Assembly: GCA_030524285.1 (NCBI GenBank)
Contig: JAUNGQ010000015.1
Span: 1-32,192, forward strand
DNA length: 32,192 nucleotides
Origin: Eubacteriales bacterium
GTDB taxonomy: Bacteria > Bacillota > Clostridia > Oscillospirales > Butyricicoccaceae
Direction of reading: 5' to 3'
In this document: piece by piece, positions 23,486-32,192 of the stretch
How the letters are laid out: every line of letters begins with the position of its first letter
Position numbering within the stretch: position 1 is the stretch's first letter
Program-made: the position numbers and the translations under genes
Notes under the pieces: generated by a model
Told to the model about the DNA's origin: nothing
Database searches by the model: none
The model's input: the letters and a program-made list of their open reading frames with translations, nothing else

Positions 23486-25102
23486 ATGAAAAAAAGAATG
23501 ATGGCATTTGTCCTGGCGGTAACATGCATGTTTTCCGGTATGGTAACGGCACAGGCGGCTGGCAATGAAGTCTATAGCATTGATAGTGCGGCGGATCTTA
23601 TACAGCTTGCAGAAGATATCAATAGCGGCAAAACCTATGCAAAGGTTGAGCTGAATGCAGATATCACGCTCAATCGCGATGTCATTGCGGCGGATGGGAC
23701 GCTGAACAGCGGAACATTTCAGGAATGGATACCGATCGGCACAGAGAAAAATCCATTTACCAGTACCTTTGATGGACGTGGACATACGATTTCCGGTCTG
23801 TATGTAAAGAATAACAACACTTGTCAGGGTTTATTTGGTGTTTTGTCCAATGCAATTGTTTATAACGTCACTGTTCAAGACAGCTATATTGATGCAAACA
23901 GTCATGTTGGCGCAGTGGCAGGCTATGCGAAAAAGGATACAATCATCAGCAATTGCTATTCCCTGCATAACTATCTGTATACAACTGTAACACGGACCGG
24001 AGGCATCGTTGGCTGGACAGATCAATCGGATGTATACAACTGCACCAACAGCAGCTATTGCTACAGCAAACGTTGCTCCGGCGGCATTGTCGGTGACGTT
24101 TACAGCAACGGCGGGATCTATAACTGCATGAACAGCGGTAAAATAGAAGGCGGCGAGCTTGTTGGCGGTATGTCTGGCGGTACAACGAGCGCAGTCATTA
24201 CAAACTGCCTGAATATAGGCGAAGTCAGCGGCTATCTGATGGCGGGAGGCGCCGGAAGCCGGACACTGACCAATTGCTATTCTGTGAAAAATGACACGTT
24301 GAACAGCAATTGCTCGATGGGTACCAGCTCCAAAACGGCAGTTACCTTTACGGAACCTGCTGCTGTTTTAAGCAGCGCAGTGACAGTAGATGGCACATCC
24401 TATACAAACGCTGTCGATGCGCTCAATGCATGGGTTCATGCTCAAACGGACGGTATCGCATATGTTAGCTGGCAACAGGACGATTCCTATCCCTATTTGG
24501 AGAAAACCGTACTTCCTGCTGTGCGCAGCATGACGGAGAATACCTTTACCGACGTCAGTCTGCGGGACTGGTTCTATAATCCGGTTAAGAAAGCTTATGA
24601 TGAAAACCTGATGATGGGTACCAGCACGACAACCTTTGAACCGAAGATTGTTGTTACCCGCGGTATGGTAGCACAGATGCTGTATAACAAATCCGGCAGA
24701 CCCAATTATACACAGGGAATCGCATTCTCCGATGTAAAATCCAGTGCATGGTATTATGATGCTGTGCAGTGGGCAAGTGAGAATGGCTATGCGGCAGGCT
24801 ATGGCAATGGCAAGTTTGGACCACAGGATGAAGTAACCCGTGAACAGTTTGCACAGTTCCTGTACAGCTATTATTATGACGGTAATACACCGGCTTCCTA
24901 TACTGGCCCCATGAGCAAATTTACGGACGCTGAAAGGGTTTCCGGCTGGGCAAAAAATGCTGTTGCATGGGCTGTCAGCAATGGCATTATCAACGGCAGA
25001 ACGCAGAGCAATGGCAGTTTGGAGATTGCGCCGAAGGGTACGACAACCCGCGCGGAAGCAGCTGCCATGCTGTCGAGCTATACACAGCTTGCAGCACGCT
25101 GA
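23486..25102 (+). CDS. Secreted S-layer-homology protein with GLUG repeats
   Basis: The 538-residue protein has a signal peptide (KKRMM, hydrophobic stretch, AQAAG; cleavage near residue 24). The middle carries GLUG-type repeats (GGIVGWTD, GGIVGDVY, GGMSGGTT) alternating with YNCxNSG-like strands, suggesting a beta-helix or adhesin-like stalk. The C-terminal third (from about residue 354) has three S-layer homology domains starting FTDVSLRDWFY, FSDVKSSAWYYDAV and FTDAERVSGWAKNAV, each with a TR[EGA]-type motif, which anchor proteins to cell-wall polymers. GGAGG is 6 nt before this ATG (an ATG at 23483 is too close). Probably a cell-surface binding protein; the ligand is unknown. Confidence 0.9.
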   Translation: MKKRMMAFVLAVTCMFSGMVTAQAAGNEVYSIDSAADLIQLAEDINSGKTYAKVELNADITLNRDVIAADGTLNSGTFQEWIPIGTEKNPFTSTFDGRGHTISGLYVKNNNTCQGLFGVLSNAIVYNVTVQDSYIDANSHVGAVAGYAKKDTIISNCYSLHNYLYTTVTRTGGIVGWTDQSDVYNCTNSSYCYSKRCSGGIVGDVYSNGGIYNCMNSGKIEGGELVGGMSGGTTSAVITNCLNIGEVSGYLMAGGAGSRTLTNCYSVKNDTLNSNCSMGTSSKTAVTFTEPAAVLSSAVTVDGTSYTNAVDALNAWVHAQTDGIAYVSWQQDDSYPYLEKTVLPAVRSMTENTFTDVSLRDWFYNPVKKAYDENLMMGTSTTTFEPKIVVTRGMVAQMLYNKSGRPNYTQGIAFSDVKSSAWYYDAVQWASENGYAAGYGNGKFGPQDEVTREQFAQFLYSYYYDGNTPASYTGPMSKFTDAERVSGWAKNAVAWAVSNGIINGRTQSNGSLEIAPKGTTTRAEAAAMLSSYTQLAAR

Positions 25103-25124
25103 AAACAGAAATAACGGAAAAAGG

Positions 25125-25155
25125 ACGGGCGCAGCGAGGTAGCTGTGCCCGTTTT
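25125..25155. terminator. Terminator between the convergent SLH and HAD genes
   Basis: ACGGGCGCAGC (25125-25135) pairs with GCTGTGCCCGT (25142-25152) around GAGGTA, then TTT. A short A-rich flank on the left lets it act weakly in the other direction. Confidence 0.8.
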
Positions 25156-25182
25156 ATCTACCAGCTGGAACATTTGCCTGTT

Positions 25183-25866
25183 TTATCCAATCAGATATGC
25201 CAATGCCTGTCCGATATCAGGGAAGTTGACGTCCACTTTATCCTCCTGCGCCACATGCACACCGATGGCATAGCCTGCATAATCAAACATCGGATAATCA
25301 TTCACACCGTCGCCAACAGCAATGACGTTTTCTGGTGGGATGTCGAGCAGTTTTCCGAGGTAGGCCATACCGTTGTATTTATTCACGCCGCACGGTACAA
25401 TATCGAAGGAATCGGCATGGCGGTATACCCGGACATCTGTTACATGCGGCTTGTTCTTTTGCAGACAGTCTGCGATGATGTCAAATTCCGCCTGATTTTT
25501 TGGAAATGGCGTGAGCGCCACGAGATTCGGCTGATACCATATATGAGGCAGCAGAGTATTGATTTTTGTGCGTATGAAATCAATGCTCTGCTTTGCTTTT
25601 TGAGAATAGGGAAGGATATAGAAATCCCTTGGCGGAAGGTCAACACCGATTTGAATGACGGCACCGTTTTCTCCGACGAGGATAGGCCGAGTCAAGCCGA
25701 GCTGGCGTGCAAAGCCGCACAGATAATCCACCGGCTTGCCGGAAACAATCGCAATCCGATAGCCCGACGCCTCCAACAGCCGCAGCTGGTCAACGTGCTC
25801 TGGGAGAATCCTCTTGCCGATCTCTGCCAGTGTACCGTCCAAATCAAATGCAAGCAGCTGTTTCAT
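25183..25866 (-). CDS. HAD-IIB family phosphatase
   Basis: This 227-residue protein has the HAD motifs AFDLDGTLAE (Asp8, Asp10), IVSGK (motif II) and AVGDGVNDYPMF (motif IV), with a middle cap typical of the sugar-phosphatase-like IIB group. VGENGAVI after motif II is also characteristic. The substrate is probably a phosphosugar or related compound, but that is not determinable. Its ATG overlaps the stop of the SDR gene upstream (ATGA at 25866-25863), so the pair is translationally coupled. It is the second HAD-IIB gene of the window; the other is at 15350. Confidence 0.9.
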   Translation of the reverse strand: MKQLLAFDLDGTLAEIGKRILPEHVDQLRLLEASGYRIAIVSGKPVDYLCGFARQLGLTRPILVGENGAVIQIGVDLPPRDFYILPYSQKAKQSIDFIRTKINTLLPHIWYQPNLVALTPFPKNQAEFDIIADCLQKNKPHVTDVRVYRHADSFDIVPCGVNKYNGMAYLGKLLDIPPENVIAVGDGVNDYPMFDYAGYAIGVHVAQEDKVDVNFPDIGQALAYLIG

Positions 25867-26621
25867 TTGTTCTTTCCCGCCTGAATGCTATGGACAATGC
25901 GCAGCAGGGGCTTTTCCGGTACGAAACGGGAGAAGACAGCGCCCAGCTTAACCATGGTGCCCGGGATAATCAGCAGCTTTCCGGCAAGGGTCTGCTGGAT
26001 TGCGAGCCTTGCTACATAATGACTGGGATGCGCTTTGACAGAGAAGCCGCCAATACCGGCATGCTGATTAAATTCCGTATCCACCGGACCGGGGCACAGA
26101 CAGCTGATCGTAACCGAGCTTCCCATCGAACGGAGCTCTTCATAAATAGCCTCGCTCAGACGCACAACATAATTCTTGGTTGCATAATAGGTGGAAAGCA
26201 TCGGTCCTGCCATAAAACCGGCGGAGGATGCAACATTTAAAATATGTCCTTCATCGTTCTCGATAAAATCCTGCAAAAACAGCTTAGTTAGAATATGGAC
26301 TGCCTTGATGTTGACATCAATCATCTGCATTTCACGGTTCAGATCTGTATCAGTAAAATTACCGTATAAGCCGAAGCCGGCAGCGTTCACCAACAGGCTG
26401 ATATTCTGGCCTCTGGTGTGCTCGTACAGCCAGCGGCAGTTACTTTCTCTGGAAACGTCGCAGACATAGATGCGGCAGGGTGTACCCAACTCACGCGACA
26501 GCTTTTCCAGACGATCCCGGCGGCGGGCAACCAACAGCAGCCGCCAGCCACGGCGGCTTAGCTCGCGGGCAATGTCCCGTCCAATGCCGGAGGATGCTCC
26601 GGTAATCAATGCGGTTTTCAT
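25863..26621 (-). CDS. SDR family NAD(P)-dependent oxidoreductase
   Basis: This 252-residue protein is a classical short-chain dehydrogenase. It shows the nucleotide loop TGASSGIG (about residues 7-14), the NAAG-type NAAGFG, the catalytic Ser in NVASSAGF and the Tyr/Lys pair in YYATKNY, followed by PGPVDTEF. The arginine-rich stretch after beta-2 (VARRRDRLEKL) suggests NADPH preference. The ATG at 26621 has GGAGG (26635-26631) upstream; a longer frame from 26642 was rejected because it begins before that site. The physiological substrate is unknown. It is cotranscribed with the HAD gene, perhaps removing or reducing the same metabolite. Confidence 0.92.
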   Translation of the reverse strand: MKTALITGASSGIGRDIARELSRRGWRLLLVARRRDRLEKLSRELGTPCRIYVCDVSRESNCRWLYEHTRGQNISLLVNAAGFGLYGNFTDTDLNREMQMIDVNIKAVHILTKLFLQDFIENDEGHILNVASSAGFMAGPMLSTYYATKNYVVRLSEAIYEELRSMGSSVTISCLCPGPVDTEFNQHAGIGGFSVKAHPSHYVARLAIQQTLAGKLLIIPGTMVKLGAVFSRFVPEKPLLRIVHSIQAGKNK

Positions 26622-26664
26622 AGCATGGTACCTCCATATCAATGAATTTTTTTTCGTTGTATCT

Positions 26665-26670
26665 ATTATA
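26665..26670 (-). promoter_or_regulatory. Probable -10 box of the SDR-HAD unit
   Basis: TATAAT on the minus strand (26670-26665) lies 44 nt before the SDR start codon. No good -35 box is visible. Confidence 0.45.
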
Positions 26671-26840
26671 GCATGTGAGGGGAGCTTTGCCTATAGAAGC
26701 ATAAATATCAGGAAGCTGCGCAAGCTACTTGTACATGAAAATCTGCCAAAAAAAGCTGTGTATAACCATGTGCAAAACAGTAAATTTTCCATTTTTTCCG
26801 CAGCTTTACAAATTATTCACAGAAAATCCGGGTCTTTCGC

Positions 26841-26869
26841 TTGACAAGGCGGGAGTTGGGTGGTATCTT
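26841..26869 (+). promoter_or_regulatory. Heat-shock operon promoter
   Basis: TTGACA (26841-26846) and TATCTT (26864-26869) are 17 nt apart, immediately upstream of the CIRCE operator. Confidence 0.8.
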
Positions 26870-26873
26870 GTAT

Positions 26874-26900
26874 TTAGCACTCGGGAACCTTGAGTGCTAA
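26874..26900 (+). promoter_or_regulatory. CIRCE operator (HrcA binding site)
   Basis: TTAGCACTC (26874-26882), a 9-nt spacer, and GAGTGCTAA (26892-26900) match the CIRCE consensus perfectly. It overlaps the expected transcription start, so HrcA bound here would block transcription of hrcA-grpE-dnaK-dnaJ; release upon heat stress follows from the known system. Confidence 0.98.
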
Positions 26901-26954
26901 CACTCCGAAATAGACAGTGCCAAAGCATCCGGAATCCATCAGGAGGTGAGACCG

Positions 26955-28001
26955 GTGGAGCTGTCCGCACGAAAAAAACTGATTTTAAAAACGGTCATCA
27001 GTGACTACATCCGTACAGCAGAGCCGGTAGGCTCGAAAGCGCTGGCAAGCCGTCCGGAGCTGCGGTTTTCTTCGGCAACCATCCGAAATGAAATGAGCGA
27101 GCTGGAGGAAATGGGATTTTTGGAAAAGCCGCACACCTCGGCAGGACGAATTCCATCCCCGGCGGGTTACCGCCTGTACGTCGATGAGCTGATGGGTATG
27201 GCGGATCTGAGCGCGGCAGATATTGACCGTATCAATTCGGTTACCAAGCTGAAGGTGAAAGAGCTTGACCGCATGGTTTCCGAAGCCGGAAAACTGATTT
27301 CCAATCTGACCGATTATACAACACTGGCTGTGACGCCGTATATGCAGCGCGTCACCATACGTAAATTCCAGATTATTTGTGTCAGTCCTTTGGACTTTGT
27401 TATCGTCGTTGTCACAGATAGCGGCGTGGTCAAAAATAAGATGCTGCGTACCGCAACGCCGGTTACGTCAGACGAAGCAGAGCTGCTGACCTATGTACTC
27501 AATCAGACGTTAACCGATATTCCGATTGATGCCATTACACAGGAGCGGTTTGATATCGTCCGTCGGGCGGCAGGCGCGACGGCATTGCTGTCGCTGATCG
27601 CAGAGTTCCTTGATGAATTTATTGAGGAAATGAGCGAACAGAAGGTATTTTTGCAGGGCGCCTCCAAGCTGCTGGCCTATCCGGAATACCGCGATGTGCA
27701 TAAGGCGCAGGAGCTGCTGGATTTTATCTCGGACGAAAGCAATGTCCCGGCGCTGCGTACCTTTACGCGGGATATCGACGGTGTACGTATTACCATTGGC
27801 CCGGAAAACGGCAGAGGCCCGCTGCAAAGCGCCAGCATGGTATATGCCACCTATAATATCGGCAATATGGGACGCGGCCTGATCGGCATTGTCGGCCCGA
27901 CACGTATGGATTATGCCAAGCTTTCTGCAAGGCTTGCATTGTTCTCGAAGGGCCTGAACCGCTTGATTGCAGAAACATTCTTTGATGAAGACGACAAGTA
28001 A
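26955..28001 (+). CDS. hrcA: Heat-inducible transcription repressor HrcA
   Basis: HrcA represses class I heat-shock genes by binding CIRCE and needs chaperonin for activity. The 348-residue product begins with a winged-helix N-terminus (ARKKLILKTVISDYI, then EPVGSKALAS, SSATIRNEMSELEE) and continues into the HrcA-specific region with HTSAGRIPSPAGYRLYVD and GPENG. GTG at 26955 is the start because AGGAGG (26941-26946) lies 8 nt upstream; the GTG at 26946 overlaps this site. It is the first gene of the operon and regulates it through the CIRCE directly upstream. Confidence 0.97.
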   Translation: MELSARKKLILKTVISDYIRTAEPVGSKALASRPELRFSSATIRNEMSELEEMGFLEKPHTSAGRIPSPAGYRLYVDELMGMADLSAADIDRINSVTKLKVKELDRMVSEAGKLISNLTDYTTLAVTPYMQRVTIRKFQIICVSPLDFVIVVVTDSGVVKNKMLRTATPVTSDEAELLTYVLNQTLTDIPIDAITQERFDIVRRAAGATALLSLIAEFLDEFIEEMSEQKVFLQGASKLLAYPEYRDVHKAQELLDFISDESNVPALRTFTRDIDGVRITIGPENGRGPLQSASMVYATYNIGNMGRGLIGIVGPTRMDYAKLSARLALFSKGLNRLIAETFFDEDDK

Positions 28002-28069
28002 GCATATTGCTTGCATAGCATACTATGAACCGCGCCGCAGGGATATCGCGGTGATGGAGGAGGAACACC

Positions 28070-28615
28070 ATGGAAACCAAAGACAGCGTAGAGCAGGAAA
28101 CTGTTCAGCAGGACGTTGAGACTGCTGCTGCCGAAGAAGCAAAAGCAGAAGAAGTGGCAGAACAGCCGCAGGAAACAGCAGAGGAAAAGCTGCAAAAGCA
28201 GCTGGATGAGCTGAATGACCGCTATATGCGCATGGCAGCTGAGTATGATAACTACCGTAAACGCGCCGTCAAGGAGCGTGATCTGATCCGTTCCGAGGCA
28301 ACCGGCAAGGCATTGACTGCCCTGCTTCCGATATATGATAATCTGGAGCGTGCACTGGCACAGGAAACAGCTGATACCGAATATAAAAAGGGTGTTGAGA
28401 TGACAGCGCGTCAGTTTGATTCCGCATTGGAATCGCTGGGCGTAGAGATCATTACAGCAGAACCCGGCAGTGCATTTGATCCGACTGTCCACAATGCAGT
28501 GATGCATATCGAGGACGAGGAACTGGGCGAAAGCTGTATTGCGGAATGCTTCCAGAAGGGCTTCCGCCACGGTGACAAGATCATCCGTACCGCGATGGTC
28601 AAGGTTGCAAACTAA
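28070..28615 (+). CDS. grpE: Nucleotide exchange factor GrpE
   Basis: GrpE releases ADP from DnaK to reset the chaperone cycle. The 181-residue protein has an acidic, flexible N-terminus (Glu/Gln/Ala-rich to about residue 38), a long helical dimerisation segment through EYDNYRKRAVKERD, and a C-terminal beta region with EIITAEPGSAFDPTVHNAVMH. That region ends in the expected FQKGF and IIRTAMVKVAN. GGAGGAGG lies 5-8 nt before the ATG. A repeat element lies between it and dnaK. Confidence 0.97.
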   Translation: METKDSVEQETVQQDVETAAAEEAKAEEVAEQPQETAEEKLQKQLDELNDRYMRMAAEYDNYRKRAVKERDLIRSEATGKALTALLPIYDNLERALAQETADTEYKKGVEMTARQFDSALESLGVEIITAEPGSAFDPTVHNAVMHIEDEELGESCIAECFQKGFRHGDKIIRTAMVKVAN

Positions 28616-28626
28616 GGCCTTTATTT

Positions 28627-28735
28627 GGCTCCCTCAGAGGAGGGAGCAGTCAGCACCAGCAGCGCTGGCTGAGGGAGTATGGACTCCTTCCGGCTCCGCT
28701 GGTTCGGCAGAGCCACCTTTCTCGAAGAGAAAGGC
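28627..28735. repeat. Compact A-B composite hairpin element between grpE and dnaK
   Basis: A plus-strand type A module (28627-28677: GGCTCCCTC-AGAG-GAGGGAGC, then CAGC...GCTG, then GAGGGAG) is followed after 4 nt by a minus-strand type B module (28682-28735). The B head hairpin has CCTTTCTC (28716-28723) and GAGAAAGG (28727-28734). Both strands of its stem differ from the usual CCTCCCTC/GAGGGAGG while pairing is retained, which suggests that structure is conserved. Confidence 0.75.
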
Positions 28736-28770
28736 TTCTCAAAGTGTAAAAACATTATCTTTTCTTATAG

Positions 28771-30642
<1,872 letters not shown>

Positions 30643-30665
30643 GTGAAAACGATAAAGTGTACGGT

Positions 30666-30696
30666 AGGCAGATCGTTTTTGGAACGATCTGCCTTT
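30666..30696 (+). terminator. Hairpin between dnaK and dnaJ, probable partial terminator
   Basis: AGGCAGATCGTT (30666-30677) pairs perfectly with AACGATCTGCCT (30683-30694), with only T2 to T3 after it. It may attenuate or stabilise the transcript rather than end it fully. Confidence 0.6.
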
Positions 30697-30735
30697 CCGG
30701 CGCATATTCCCCTGTACATAGGAGGGTCATAGCAT

Positions 30736-31896
30736 ATGGCTGATAAGAGAGATTATTACGAGGTGCTTGGCGTCAGCAAGGGTGCAACAGACGATGAAAT
30801 CAAAAAGTCGTACCGCAAGCTGGCAAGAAAGTACCACCCTGATTTAAATAAAGACAATGCGGAGGCAGCGGAAAAATTCAAGGAAATTGGCGAGGCATAT
30901 GAAGTTCTGTCCGATAAGGAGAAGCGTGCACGCTATGACCAGTTCGGCTTTGCCGGTGTTGACCCGAATTACGGCGCAGGGCAGGGCGGCGGCTTTGGCG
31001 GTGGCTTCGGCTTTGAGGACGTTGACCTTGGCGATATTTTCGGCAGCTTTTTTGGCGGCGGCTTCGGCGGCGGTGCACGTACCAACCGTGCCAATGCGCC
31101 GCGGCAGGGTGAGTCCATCCGCCGCACCGTGATGCTGAGCTTTGAGGAAGCTGCATTCGGCTGTGAAAAGGAAATTGAAGTTGACCGTGTAGAGAAGTGC
31201 ACGGAATGCGACGGCACCGGCGCAGAAAAGGGTTATACCCCGGAAACCTGTTCCAATTGTCATGGCACCGGTACGGTGCAGCAGACCCAGCGCACCCCGT
31301 TTGGCGCATTTTCTTCTACCGGTCCGTGCCCGAATTGTCGTGGCACCGGCAAGATCATCAGAAAGCCGTGTAAGAAATGCCGCGGCACCGGTCAGGAACG
31401 CCGCACACGCAAGCTGAGCGTCAAGATTCCGGCAGGCATTGATGATGGTCAGAGCGTAGCACTGCGCGGACAGGGCGGCGCAGGCGTCAATGGCGGCCCG
31501 GCAGGCGATGTTATCGTCACAGTATCCATCCGTCCACATCCGCTGTTCCAGCGTGATGGTTATGACGTATGGTGCGAGGTACCGATTTCCTATGCACAGG
31601 CGTGCCTGGGCGATAAGCTGATTGTCCCGACAATCGACGGTAAGGTGGAATATACCATGCCGGCAGGTACGCAGCCAGGAACCGTATTCCGTATGCGCGG
31701 TAAGGGCATTCAGGTTGTCAATGGCCGTGGACGCGGTGACCAGTTCGTGAAGGTTATGCTGGAGGTTCCGCAGAACCTGTCAGACGATCAGAAGGAACTG
31801 CTGCGTAAGCTGGAGGACAGCGATATGCCGCAGAACCATACACAACGCAAATCCTTCCGGGATAAGATGAAAAATCTGTTCGGTAAGAAGGATTGA
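30736..31896 (+). CDS. dnaJ: Chaperone DnaJ (Hsp40)
   Basis: The 386-residue type I DnaJ has a J domain with HPD at 34-36, a Gly/Phe-rich linker ([10 protein letters not shown] and following), and four zinc motifs of CxxCxGxG type ([32 protein letters not shown]), then a C-terminal substrate domain. It delivers unfolded clients to DnaK and stimulates its ATPase. GGAGGG lies 8 nt or so before the start at 30736. It is the last gene of the CIRCE operon and is followed by a repeat hairpin and a strong terminator. Confidence 0.98.
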   Translation: MADKRDYYEVLGVSKGATDDEIKKSYRKLARKYHPDLNKDNAEAAEKFKEIGEAYEVLSDKEKRARYDQFGFAGVDPNYGAGQGGGFGGGFGFEDVDLGDIFGSFFGGGFGGGARTNRANAPRQGESIRRTVMLSFEEAAFGCEKEIEVDRVEKCTECDGTGAEKGYTPETCSNCHGTGTVQQTQRTPFGAFSSTGPCPNCRGTGKIIRKPCKKCRGTGQERRTRKLSVKIPAGIDDGQSVALRGQGGAGVNGGPAGDVIVTVSIRPHPLFQRDGYDVWCEVPISYAQACLGDKLIVPTIDGKVEYTMPAGTQPGTVFRMRGKGIQVVNGRGRGDQFVKVMLEVPQNLSDDQKELLRKLEDSDMPQNHTQRKSFRDKMKNLFGKKD

Positions 31897-31915
31897 TAAA
31901 GAAACAAGCTAATAA

Positions 31916-31938
31916 GGCTCCCTCAGAAGAGGGAGGCT
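31916..31938 (+). repeat. Hairpin-only copy of the intergenic element
   Basis: GGCTCCCTC-AGAA-GAGGGAGGCT lies 20 nt after dnaJ; no second hairpin is present. Confidence 0.65.
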
Positions 31939-31960
31939 ATTGTACATTTCCCGATAAACG

Positions 31961-31996
31961 AAAAGCGTGCCGTACATGATCGCGGCACGCTTTTTT
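31961..31996 (+). terminator. Terminator of the heat-shock operon
   Basis: AAAAGCGTGCCG (31961-31972) pairs with CGGCACGC (31983-31990) and the T6 run that follows (31991-31996). Confidence 0.9.
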
Positions 31997-32036
31997 ACGT
32001 CGATTTGATTTTATATCATCAACTGCTCAAAAAAAT

Positions 32037-32065
32037 TTGCAATTCAATGTCAGATTATGTATAAT
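32037..32065 (+). promoter_or_regulatory. Promoter of the truncated last gene
   Basis: TTGCAA (32037-32042) and a perfect TATAAT (32060-32065) are 17 nt apart, just ahead of the ribosome site GAGGAAA. Confidence 0.7.
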
Positions 32066-32083
32066 AAACATGAGGAAACAAAA

Positions 32084-32192
32084 ATGCGGCAGCTGAGGGA
32101 AGGAGCAAGCTTCCTTCAGCCTGCGCAGGTGAAACAGGCACCATACACAGCGGATGATCCGCACCGCATACTTATTATAGGCTATTTTTCCG
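32084..32192 (+). CDS. Unidentified protein, 5' end only
   Basis: The first 36 codons are open and run off the window. GAGGAAA (32072-32078) sets the ATG and a consensus promoter lies upstream, so a real gene is likely. The visible part begins MRQLREGASF and later reads PHRILIIGYFS, a hydrophobic stretch. Too little is present to name it. An inverted repeat, CTGAGGGAAG/GCTTCCTTCAG, lies within the first codons, reminiscent of the repeat family; it may be coincidental or mean that the N-terminus was altered by an element. Confidence 0.5.
   Translation, partial: MRQLREGASFLQPAQVKQAPYTADDPHRILIIGYFS

Larger units (their letters stand above)
26622..26954. other. Divergent intergenic region between the SDR gene and hrcA
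   Basis: The region holds the SDR -10 box, the hrcA promoter and the CIRCE operator. The middle (26690-26830) carries AAAGCTG/CAGCTTT inverted repeats and two TTWTNCACA-like sequences (TTATACACA reversed at 26757-26765, TTATTCACA at 26813-26821). I see no gene. Confidence 0.7.

Noticed and set aside
24967-25884. 305-codon plus-strand frame across the end of the SLH gene and the HAD gene
   Set aside because: It spans a terminator and runs antisense to a clear HAD phosphatase; no ribosome site.
26757-26821. Two DnaA-box-like sequences upstream of hrcA
   Set aside because: Only two TTWTNCACA matches in opposite orientation in AT-rich DNA, with no dnaA/dnaN or origin features nearby; probably chance.

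Overview
The window reads as a chromosomal segment of a low-to-mid GC Gram-positive anaerobe of the class Clostridia. The evidence is a CIRCE-controlled hrcA-grpE-dnaK-dnaJ operon, an ECF transporter energising module, lipoprotein and S-layer-homology signals, strong Shine-Dalgarno sites and vegetative promoters of the TTGACA-17-TATAAT type. The dispersed CTCCC/GAGGG hairpin repeats resemble those I associate with gut Oscillospirales (for example Butyricicoccus/Agathobaculum-like genera), but that placement is an inference. There is no phage, IS, CRISPR or rRNA in the window. It is mostly housekeeping genes with many regulatory sites and a striking family of small intergenic elements.

Layout. 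1-2185: tRNA-Arg(CCT) on the minus strand, a diacylglycerol/lipid kinase, then a DUF2798-like membrane protein preceded by a promoter and a long terminator-like folded leader. 2194-7078: lepA overlapping hemW, then an ACT-domain protein with a UPF0210/PFL protein and a 31-residue membrane peptide. 7267-9270: an orphan sugar-binding lipoprotein and a divergent two-gene XRE regulator unit. 9526-12550: a YgiQ-type radical SAM protein and an RNA methyltransferase-like protein. 12580-15207: ecfA1-ecfA2-ecfT. 15350-16150: a Cof-type HAD phosphatase. 16175-16431: a composite hairpin element. 16439-18314: a YD-like lipoprotein and an AraC regulator, both minus strand.

18647-22232 is a pantothenate operon, panG-like/panB/panC/panD. 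A leader hairpin with two bulged adenosines fits the pan RNA motif, and a 188-bp tandem duplication of hairpin elements splits panB from panC. An acyltransferase-3 membrane protein follows, then a secreted GLUG/SLH surface protein. A minus-strand SDR/HAD-phosphatase pair comes next. The window ends with the CIRCE-controlled heat-shock operon hrcA-grpE-dnaK-dnaJ and the first 36 codons of an unidentified gene.

The most unusual content is non-coding. (1) Fourteen intergenic hairpin modules of two types, A and B, pair three ways as A...B composites with the head hairpins facing outward and cores of 4, 62 or 164 nt, suggesting a modular miniature element. (2) A promoter-driven folded leader or small RNA ends in a T7 tract ahead of the DUF2798 gene. 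(3) The pan leader has alternative hairpins and possible ribosome-site occlusion.
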